DNA of 6,205 bases, taken from Thermoplasmata archaeon. Its GTDB lineage: Archaea; Thermoplasmatota; Thermoplasmata; UBA184. The stretch covers positions 1 through 6,205 of the forward strand of contig JASHXN010000135.1 of the NCBI GenBank assembly GCA_030043505.1. Reading direction: 5' to 3'. This document shows, piece after piece, positions 1 to 4,746 of the stretch. Each line of letters begins with the position of its first letter. Positions within the stretch are counted from its first letter, which is position 1. Both the position numbers and the translations under genes were made by a program. The notes beneath the pieces are model-generated. The model searched no databases. It had not been told where the DNA came from and worked only from the letters and a program-made list of their open reading frames with translations.

Positions 1-2
1 CT

Positions 3-563
3 CCGAGCCGGTTTCCCCGCCTCGTAGAGGTCGGTAGCTCGGAAGCGACGGTCGGGAACCCCACGACGCGGACGATACGGCGTTGCGAGCATCCGGAAGA
101 AGTGGACCGGGCGGTGGCGACCGGGGACCCGGGTCTCCTATCGGGGCCGTACTCCTTGCTCCACCGAACTCTCGCCGAGGCCGCCGCCCGCGCCGCCGGG
201 ACCGCCCCGTTCGGCTGGGTGGTGCGCGACCCGTTCGCGGGGGGGCGGCTGGACGGGAGCCGGTTCGCGCCGGCGCTCCGGGGAGGACGACCCACTACCC
301 CCCGGAGCGTGCGCGAGCTCGAAGCGGAGTTCGCCCCCGTCGCGCCGTACCGCTTCCTGGCGCGGACCGGGCGACGAACGTTGGCGCAGGCGTCGCTGCA
401 GTTCCTGCTGATGCGACCGTGGGTCGCGACGATCTGTGTGCCCCCGCCGGTCGTGGAGCGATGGGACGAGCTGTTCCGCCTCTCCGACGCGTTACCGCTG
501 ACCGACGAGGAGCGGGCGGCGGTCGAACAGCTCAAGCCCGCGGACGGCGTGGCCAACCCGTAG
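3..563 (+). CDS. Aldo/keto reductase family protein, C-terminal part (5' end outside the window)
   Basis: The frame is open from base 3 to the TAG at 561-563, so 186 residues are present and the N-terminal half lies to the left. Seen: a PEEVDRA segment, then a GPYSLLHR segment (from about base 144), then a VVRDPFAGGRL segment. The end reads TLAQASLQFLLMRPWVATI, followed by a short helix and LTDEERAAVEQL. In the aldo/keto reductase family these match the late barrel strands ('vPYnlldr', 'v.pla.G.L') and the C-terminal signature where the chain recruits NADPH and closes the barrel. The catalytic Asp/Tyr/Lys/His residues would sit upstream and cannot be checked. Family members reduce aldehydes or ketones with NAD(P)H in the cytoplasm; the substrate is not predictable. 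A GTG at 102 is an internal codon, because homology continues upstream of it. The peroxiredoxin gene starts 8 bases downstream, suggesting co-transcription. Family assignment is fairly sure. Confidence 0.82.
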   Translation, partial: PSRFPRLVEVGSSEATVGNPTTRTIRRCEHPEEVDRAVATGDPGLLSGPYSLLHRTLAEAAARAAGTAPFGWVVRDPFAGGRLDGSRFAPALRGGRPTTPRSVRELEAEFAPVAPYRFLARTGRRTLAQASLQFLLMRPWVATICVPPPVVERWDELFRLSDALPLTDEERAAVEQLKPADGVANP

Positions 564-571
564 GCGCGACG

Positions 572-1072
572 ATGGCGGACGCGGAGCGCAAAGTACCCCT
601 CCGGGCGGGCGAGGCGGTGCCCGATTTCTCGGCGGCCGCGACGGACGGCACGACGTTCTCGCGGGGCGACCTGCTCGGCAAACTCACCGTGCTGTACTTC
701 TATCCGAAGGCCGGCAGCGCCGGCTGCTCGATGGAAGCGCGAGAGTTCTCCCGCCGCCTGCCGGAGTTCTCGGCGGCCGGCGCGCACGTCGTCGGGGTGA
801 GCGTCGACCCCGTCGGCGATCAACGCGACTTCCAGAAGGAGTGCGAACTCGGCTTCCCGCTCCTGGCCGACCCCGATCGACGCGTCAGCCGCTCGTTCGG
901 GGTCCTGGGCCTCCTGGGCACCGCGCGCCGGGTCACGTTCGTCATCGGGCCGGACGGCGCGGTCCGCGACGTCGTCGACAGCTGGCGTCCCGGGCTCCAC
1001 GTTCGCGAGGCGCTCCGCCGGCTGCCTGCGAAGGGCGACGCCGCGCCCCCGCCGAACCCATCGGCGCCGTAG
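572..1072 (+). CDS. bcp: Peroxiredoxin, Bcp/PrxQ (AhpC/TSA) type, lacking the usual nearby resolving cysteine
   Basis: This 166-residue thioredoxin-fold peroxidase would reduce H2O2 or organic hydroperoxides in the cytoplasm. Seen: the N-terminal 'G..vPDFsa...dG' entry (13-26), strand VLYFYPK (40-46), and the peroxidatic loop with S49-A50-G51-C52, where the family usually has T-P-G-C. Then come VVGVSVDP (73-80), FPLLADP (95-101) and ARRVTFVIGPDG, whose Arg normally lies near the active site. The usual resolving Cys of atypical 2-Cys Bcp proteins, five residues after the peroxidatic Cys, is Arg57 here. The only other cysteine is C91. The enzyme may therefore work as a 1-Cys type, or use C91 or a partner thiol (inference). 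The tail from about 155 is Pro/Ala-rich and probably disordered. The ATG at 572 is the first start after the upstream stop and fits the family N-terminus; no clear Shine-Dalgarno precedes it. It probably shares a transcript with the reductase gene. Confidence 0.9.
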   Translation: MADAERKVPLRAGEAVPDFSAAATDGTTFSRGDLLGKLTVLYFYPKAGSAGCSMEAREFSRRLPEFSAAGAHVVGVSVDPVGDQRDFQKECELGFPLLADPDRRVSRSFGVLGLLGTARRVTFVIGPDGAVRDVVDSWRPGLHVREALRRLPAKGDAAPPPNPSAP

Positions 1073-1121
1073 TTCCGCGCCGGAGCTCCGCGCCGCGGCC
1101 GGAGCGTTCGGAGGAAACTAC

Positions 1122-1289
1122 TTGGCCCTCCAAGCCGTCGATGGCTGTTCACGGTCGGCCCCTGCCGCCCCGCTGGGCGGGCGCCGGGAGAGGGCGGACG
1201 ACCGGCCCGGGCGGACACGGATGGGCGGACCGAACGACCCCGACGAAGCGCCGGCGGGCCGACCGGCGGGCGCGCAGGGGCTCTCGTGA
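1122..1289 (+). CDS. Possible small ORF upstream of the zinc-finger membrane protein (doubtful)
   Basis: The 213 bases between the peroxiredoxin stop and the GTG at 1286 hold no recognisable gene. One frame could be a 55-residue ORF. GGAGG at 1110-1114 lies 7 bases before a TTG at 1122. The frame then runs to a TGA at 1287-1289 that overlaps the GTG start of the next gene, as in translational coupling. An internal ATG at 1221 would give only 22 residues. Third positions look more GC-rich in this frame than in the open frame joined to the downstream gene. The predicted peptide is hydrophilic, rich in Arg, Gly, Pro and Ala, and matches nothing I recognise. It may be only a leader with a chance open frame. 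Confidence 0.2.
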   Translation: MALQAVDGCSRSAPAAPLGGRRERADDRPGRTRMGGPNDPDEAPAGRPAGAQGLS

Positions 1290-2620
1290 CGACCGGCCGC
1301 ACGTGGTTGGGGCCGCTGCACCGTCGCCCCGACCTTCAGTTCGTCCTCAGCATCGTAGGCGGCGTGGCGACCGCCGCGGTGGGGTTGCTCTACCTCCCCT
1401 CGGCCTGGTCCGCTACTAAAACGTGCTCCAGCTCGGGGGCCGGCTGCGGAGACCACCCGTTCTGGGGCTTCTCCCCGATGATCTTCCTGGTGGCGTGCAT
1501 CCTGGGCGTGATCGTCGGAGCTCTCGTCGTCGTGGTCGGCGTCCTGACCGTCCGCGCCGCCCCCCGGGGACGGTGGGCCGGCTACTTGGTGATCGGGTTG
1601 AGCGGCGTCGGCGTGCTCGCCTACGGCGGCTTCGGCCTGGGCGTCGTCGCCGGGGTCCTCGCAGGACTCCTGATCTCCGAACCCCAGAGCGGTGGTACGG
1701 ATGCCTCGTCGCCCGCCGAGTGGTCGGGATGGTTTCCGGCCGGAGTTCCTCCAGCCCCCCGCGGTTCGAAGCGCGTGTCGGCGGGGCGCCCGTCCGTCAC
1801 CGAGTGGGACGGGATCGTCTCGGCGTCGCGACTCGCGCCCGCAGGGACGGGGCGGGCGCCGGTGACGCTCCCGACGGCGGACCGTCTGGCCCGCGCGCTC
1901 GAGCGAAGCCGCATCGCGGCCCCCGCAGGGAGCGACTCGCGTTCCTCTCCTGCCGTCGTCGTTCTGCCCCCGCCCCCGGTGGGCCTCCGCACGTCGCCCG
2001 GCGCTGGGCGAGCGGCCGCCCCTTCCGGCGCGCGCCCACCGGCGAGCCGGCCTAGCGCTAGGTCCGACGTCAGTGCGGCCCGAGCCGCGCCGTCTTCCGC
2101 GAATTCCCGTTGGTCCCTGGAGCCCGCCGACCTCGCCCCCGACACGGACGAGCCCGACGTTCCGACCCCTCCGCGGTCCACCGCGCCGTCGCGCCCCGGT
2201 TCGGACGGCGAATTCCGCCTGAGCAGGTCCCAGACGGCCCGCGGACACTACGTGCCGGGTTCGGCGTCGCGGGGGCCGCTCCGGGTACCTCGCGGTACTT
2301 CCCCCTCGCCGCCCCCCGAACCCGACCCGGAGCCCGAAGAGGTAGAGACCTCCGAGGAGGTTCCCCAGCCGTCACCGGTACCGGAACACGAAGAACTGCC
2401 GCCAGTGGCATCCCCGCCGGCGCCCGAGACCCCTGTAGGACCGCCGCCGACGCTCTTCTCGCTGCCCGAAGTTCCTCCCCCTGCGCCTGCGCCCGCGCCC
2501 GGGAGCGAACCTCCGAAGCAGCGGATGAAGGCGTGGCGGTGTTCGGTGTGCAAGCTGGTGAACGCGCCGTGGTCCGCACGGTGCACGCGGTGCCAGGCCG
2601 ATCCGCCGATAGCCTCGTAA
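1286..2620 (+). CDS. Four-helix membrane protein with long disordered tail and C-terminal RanBP2-like zinc finger
   Basis: This is an unrecognised 444-residue protein in three parts. Residues 1-132 hold a membrane domain: helix 1 about 17-37, an outer loop with C47 and C54, helix 2 about 63-89, and a Gly/Val-rich stretch 97-130 long enough for two short helices. Residues about 133-410 are low complexity: Ser/Arg/Pro-rich first, then a Pro/Glu-rich acidic block near 345-380, then Pro-Ala repeats. The C-terminus has W417, C419, C422, N426, C433 and C436, spaced W-x-C-x2-C-x3-N-x6-C-x2-C, the pattern of RanBP2-type zinc fingers. With four helices the finger would be cytoplasmic, where such domains bind RNA or protein (family knowledge); the target here is unknown. 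GTG 1286 is the first start codon in this frame after the stop at 1070-1072; a weak AGGGG sits 5 bases upstream and no TATA box lies at the leaderless distance. The membrane domain and zinc finger make the frame credible; the middle is supported mainly by continuity. Confidence 0.75.
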   Translation: MTTGRTWLGPLHRRPDLQFVLSIVGGVATAAVGLLYLPSAWSATKTCSSSGAGCGDHPFWGFSPMIFLVACILGVIVGALVVVVGVLTVRAAPRGRWAGYLVIGLSGVGVLAYGGFGLGVVAGVLAGLLISEPQSGGTDASSPAEWSGWFPAGVPPAPRGSKRVSAGRPSVTEWDGIVSASRLAPAGTGRAPVTLPTADRLARALERSRIAAPAGSDSRSSPAVVVLPPPPVGLRTSPGAGRAAAPSGARPPASRPSARSDVSAARAAPSSANSRWSLEPADLAPDTDEPDVPTPPRSTAPSRPGSDGEFRLSRSQTARGHYVPGSASRGPLRVPRGTSPSPPPEPDPEPEEVETSEEVPQPSPVPEHEELPPVASPPAPETPVGPPPTLFSLPEVPPPAPAPAPGSEPPKQRMKAWRCSVCKLVNAPWSARCTRCQADPPIAS

Positions 2621-2651
2621 GTCGCCCGCCGGGGTGCCGCCCGCGGGGCCC

Positions 2652-3251
2652 CTAGCTCGTGGCGGTGACGCCGGCGGTCACGTTCACCACGGCCTGGTCC
2701 AAGCCCAGGTTCACGAACGTCAGATACCACGACGTGCCGCCCGAACTTCCGGTGAGCTCGACGCTGAACGTGAGATTCGAGACTTCGCCGGCCGTCCACG
2801 TGGAGTTCGCGGGAGTTCCGCTGGACGACGAGCTGAGGTTCTTGAACTCGCTCTGGTTCAGGATGTACGTCCACACCGGAGCGGTCGAGACGAATCCGCC
2901 GTTGACGCGCGACGACTCGGAGAGTTCGAACGAGACCCAGACGGCGCTGTCGCCCGCGACCGGCAGCAGCGTGCCCGGGGTCACGAGCGTCTGCGTCTTC
3001 GGCTCGCGGGGCAGGTACGTCAGGAGCAGGAGCGCGGCGACGACGATCACCACGATGATCACCGCCGGGACGACCGCCCACCAGATCCAATCGTGCCCGC
3101 GACGGCGCCGCCGGCCCGAGTTCGGACCGGATCCGAACGTGGCTCGCGGGGGCCGGTAGTAGTCGAGCGGCGCCCCGCACGTCGGGCAGAGCGCCCAGTC
3201 GGTCTGCACCGGTGTACCGCAGTCGGGGCAGTTCGGCGCGGGCGAAGCCAC
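2652..3251 (-). CDS. Zinc-ribbon, single-pass membrane protein with sequon-rich outer domain
   Basis: This 199-residue protein belongs to no function I can name. The N-terminus has two CxxC knuckles, C8-P-D-C11-G and C22-P-T-C25-G, a compact zinc ribbon. A basic linker (R47-R51) precedes one hydrophobic helix at about 56-80. By the positive-inside rule the ribbon is cytoplasmic and residues 81-199 are outside. The outer part is Ser/Thr/Val-rich with alternating beta-type sequence (VWVSFELSES; WYLTFVNLG). It has five N-X-S/T sequons at N132, N138, N149, N159 and N190, which archaeal AglB could glycosylate. The design, a cytosolic zinc ribbon tethered to a beta-rich ectodomain, is common among uncharacterised archaeal envelope proteins (established in general terms). 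The GTG at 3251 is chosen because it directly precedes the ribbon and lies 25-33 bases from an AT-rich box. It converges on the zinc-finger membrane gene with only 31 bases between stops. Confidence 0.86.
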   Translation of the reverse strand: MASPAPNCPDCGTPVQTDWALCPTCGAPLDYYRPPRATFGSGPNSGRRRRRGHDWIWWAVVPAVIIVVIVVAALLLLTYLPREPKTQTLVTPGTLLPVAGDSAVWVSFELSESSRVNGGFVSTAPVWTYILNQSEFKNLSSSSSGTPANSTWTAGEVSNLTFSVELTGSSGGTSWYLTFVNLGLDQAVVNVTAGVTATS

Positions 3252-3275
3252 GAGCCCGGTAGAGCGGCCCGGCGG

Positions 3276-3284
3276 TTATTGATT
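3276..3284 (-). promoter_or_regulatory. TATA-like box for the zinc-ribbon membrane protein (leaderless start)
   Basis: Read on the minus strand, this is AATCAATAA, the most AT-rich stretch between the tRNA and the gene. It lies 25-33 bases before the GTG at 3251. A purine-rich GGGGAG stretch just upstream could be a BRE. An archaeal TATA box sits about 24-32 bases before the transcription start, so transcription would begin at or next to the GTG, giving a leaderless mRNA. No Shine-Dalgarno precedes the GTG, which agrees. Confidence 0.5.
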
Positions 3285-3329
3285 CTCCCCGAGGTGTTCT
3301 CTCGGAAGGTGCCGTCCCGGGTAGGGGGA

Positions 3330-3402
3330 AGCCGCCAGAGAGGATTGAACTCCCGACCTGCTGATTACAAATCAGCCGCTCTACCAACTGAGCTATGGCG
3401 GC
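3330..3402 (-). tRNA. tRNA-Thr (anticodon UGU)
   Basis: The complete cloverleaf is visible on the minus strand. The acceptor stem GCCGCCA/TGGCGGC has 7 pairs, the D arm is GCTC/GAGC, and the anticodon stem GCTGA/TCAGC holds the loop TTTGTAA. The variable loop has 5 bases, and the T arm GGGAG/CTCTC has the loop TTCAATC. The anticodon TGT reads ACA and other ACN threonine codons. There is no intron. The base after the acceptor stem (3330) is U, the threonine discriminator common in archaea, whereas bacteria usually have A. CCA is not encoded, so it must be added after transcription. No strong TATA box is visible at the usual distance upstream (about 3425-3435), and no T-run follows the 3' end. 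Confidence 0.98.
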
Positions 3403-3733
3403 ATACGTCGCGGCACTCCCGGGGAGAGGTTCGGGCAGCGGTCCCGGCGGTCGGAGCGACCCCGGAGCTGGAACGCGGCGGCCGCCGGACGCTCCAGGGC
3501 CGGATCCCCGAGGCGAGTCCCCGCACGGAGTCGGGGTCGATCTTGCCCATGGTACCCGAAGGGTGTCGGCACAGCTACTTCAGACCCGCGACCGAGGGGG
3601 CTTCAAGCCCCACCCCGCCGTCGGGGGCCCGTCGAGCGCCACTCGGAGACCGTCGCCCGTTCTCGGCGCGGCGAGAGGTCACCGGGATATCGAACCAACG
3701 GTTCTTATCGGGGGACGACTTGGCCGGGGTGAC
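3403..3733. other. 331-base gap between tRNA-Thr and the secreted-protein gene, no gene recognised
   Basis: This stretch separates two divergent transcripts. Open frames cross it on both strands, but their translations are Arg/Pro/Gly-rich with no domain or hydrophobic pattern. One minus-strand frame (ATG at 3550) runs into the tRNA, so it is not a credible gene. I see only short GC-rich self-complementary pieces, such as a GGGGCTT/AAGCCCC arm pair at 3597-3611, and the promoter elements at 3692-3709. It does not resemble RNase P RNA or SRP RNA by their conserved motifs. It probably holds the tRNA leader and the upstream control region of the gene at 3734. Confidence 0.5.
3692..3709 (+). promoter_or_regulatory. 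Promoter of the secreted-protein operon: inverted repeat plus TATA-like box
   Basis: TTCTTATC at 3702-3709 lies 25-32 bases before the GTG at 3734, the right distance for a leaderless archaeal transcript. It is the clearest AT-rich patch in the gap. A perfect inverted repeat, GAACC-AAC-GGTTC (3692-3704), covers the BRE position and the first bases of the box. A dimeric regulator bound there would block TFB/TBP, so it is a plausible operator (inference). Five-base arms can also occur by chance. Confidence 0.5.
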
Positions 3734-4483
3734 GTGACGAGCCCCCCGCGTTCGAGCAGTGCGCGCCGGTGGGCTCTCGCGGCGGGCCTCGCGTTCGCAG
3801 CGCTGCTCCTTTTCGGCGGAGCCTTGGGCGCCCCTGCAGCCGCTTCGGCAGGGGCGGTTCCCTCCAGCCACGTGACCCCGAGCCTGCTCGGGCTCACGGG
3901 CGCCGGCGTCCTCTGGGATGGAAAGAACGTCACCTCGGCCAACACGCCCGCGAAGGCGTTCTCCCTGGCCGGGGCGAGCACCGCGAGCGTGGTCTTCACG
4001 TTCTACGACCCCGCGGCGACCGTCCGCAACGCGTCGCTCACCCTCGTCTATCTGGGGGTCGTGCTGACGACCGCGAAGGCGCAACCGACCGCCACGGTTC
4101 CGGGAGAGTTCTCGGCGAAGATCAACTGGTCGTTCGGCCAGATCACCAAGGCGCTCGAAGGCGTGTTCCAGCTGAAGGCGAGCCTGCTCTACGGCAACGG
4201 CACGACCGCGTGGAGCGAGGGTTTCTTCGTGTTCGTCAAGGCGCCGTACTTCGTCGAGTCCGCCGCCGCCGTCGTGCTCCTGATCCTGGTCATCGCCGAG
4301 CTGTACTGGGGGATCTCGGCGGTCCGGGAAGCCCGGCGGACCAAGCCCCCTGCCGGCGGGGGCGTAGCTCCCTGGTCCCCGGGTTCGCCGTCGTCGCCGG
4401 GAACGAGCCCCCCCGCTGACTCGTCCTCCACCCCGCCTGCCCCGCCGAATCCCCCCGCGAGCGGCGCCGGAGGGACCCCGTGA
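3734..4483 (+). CDS. Secreted, C-terminally membrane-anchored, sequon-rich protein of unknown function
   Basis: This 249-residue protein is not one I recognise. It has an N-terminal signal sequence: R11-R12, a hydrophobic core about 13-32, then an Ala-rich region ending near A39. An outer domain (about 40-173) follows with alternating beta-type sequence such as ASVVFTFYDP and ASLTLVYLG, and four N-X-S/T sequons at N65, N99, N131 and N155. One transmembrane helix (about 175-197) ends before the basic VREARR stop-transfer segment. The cytoplasmic tail (about 203-249) is almost only Pro, Ser, Gly, Ala and Thr. This suggests a type I surface protein whose tail is a flexible linker or binding segment (inference). 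The start is GTG 3734: it lies at leaderless distance from the TATA-like box and directly precedes the signal sequence. The frame is open further upstream, but that translation looks non-coding. The last codons overlap the next gene's start (GTGA), so the two are probably translated from one mRNA. Confidence 0.85.
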   Translation: MTSPPRSSSARRWALAAGLAFAALLLFGGALGAPAAASAGAVPSSHVTPSLLGLTGAGVLWDGKNVTSANTPAKAFSLAGASTASVVFTFYDPAATVRNASLTLVYLGVVLTTAKAQPTATVPGEFSAKINWSFGQITKALEGVFQLKASLLYGNGTTAWSEGFFVFVKAPYFVESAAAVVLLILVIAELYWGISAVREARRTKPPAGGGVAPWSPGSPSSPGTSPPADSSSTPPAPPNPPASGAGGTP

Positions 4484-4689
4484 GCGCGATGTCCAGCGCC
4501 GTCAGCTCCGGCGTTGTGCTCGGGATCGTGCTCGTCTTCTTGGTCCAACAGTTCGGACTCCTCGCCCTTACGGGCCTGCTCTGGAGCTTGATCGCGTTCG
4601 TCGTCGGCGCGCTCGCGGGAGGGATCGTCTTTGGGGCCGCGGCCCGGCAGGCGCGCCCGAGCGCCCCTCCACCGACCCCTTCGTCGTAA
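4480..4689 (+). CDS. Small two-helix membrane protein, coupled to the upstream secreted protein
   Basis: This is a 69-residue protein with two hydrophobic helices, about 11-34 and 36-55, joined by a very short turn at W35-S36. A short tail rich in Pro, Ala and Ser follows R56 and R59. Helix 1 contains a polar QQ pair (23-24); helix 2 is glycine-rich (G43, G47, G48, G52), suiting tight helix packing. Both ends are probably cytoplasmic. The GTG at 4480 overlaps the upstream TGA (4481-4483), which implies translational coupling. ATG 4489 (residue 4) is a possible alternative start. Its gene position suggests a partner or accessory subunit for the anchored surface protein (inference). Both proteins end in proline-rich tails on what should be the same face of the membrane. 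I do not recognise a named family. Confidence 0.76.
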   Translation: MSAMSSAVSSGVVLGIVLVFLVQQFGLLALTGLLWSLIAFVVGALAGGIVFGAAARQARPSAPPPTPSS

Positions 4690-4719
4690 CGCCCACCGCC
4701 CCGGCGCCGGTTGCCAAGG

Positions 4720-4746
4720 TTACATGCCCGCGCAAGCTCGCGCGGG
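4720..4746 (+). promoter_or_regulatory. Possible hutU start-region control: weak TATA-like site and start-codon hairpin
   Basis: TTACAT at 4720-4725 is spaced correctly for a leaderless start at GTG 4748. CCCGCGC-AAGCTC-GCGCGGG (4727-4746) can form a 7-pair GC hairpin beginning one base after ATG 4724 and ending just before GTG 4748. In a longer mRNA it would hinder initiation at the ATG. Both signals are short, and the TATA match is weak, so this is tentative. Confidence 0.3.

Noticed and set aside
2051..2062. 12-base perfect palindrome CCTAGCGCTAGG
   Set aside because: It lies within the disordered-tail coding region, and a palindrome of this length is expected by chance about once or more in 6 kb.
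1118..2248. Long minus-strand open frame opposite the zinc-finger membrane gene
   Set aside because: It is an Arg/Gly-rich antisense frame typical of GC-rich DNA. The plus strand has membrane helices and a zinc finger, so this is a shadow.
2621..2651. GC-rich inverted pieces between the two convergent genes as a bidirectional terminator
   Set aside because: Only about four strong pairs can be drawn and there is no T-run on either strand, so a terminator is not supported.
3365..3550. Minus-strand 61-codon ORF starting with ATG upstream of the tRNA
   Set aside because: It ends inside the tRNA-Thr on the same strand, and its sequence is Arg/Pro-rich with no domain pattern; it is most likely leader sequence.
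3597..3611. GGGGCTT/AAGCCCC hairpin as a terminator or structured RNA
   Set aside because: With a near-zero loop it is more a palindrome than a stem; no T-run follows and no gene ends nearby.
3395..3733. Upstream extension of the secreted-protein frame back to an ATG at 3395
   Set aside because: It would begin inside the tRNA and place about 113 low-complexity residues before the signal sequence; the promoter and signal peptide fit GTG 3734.
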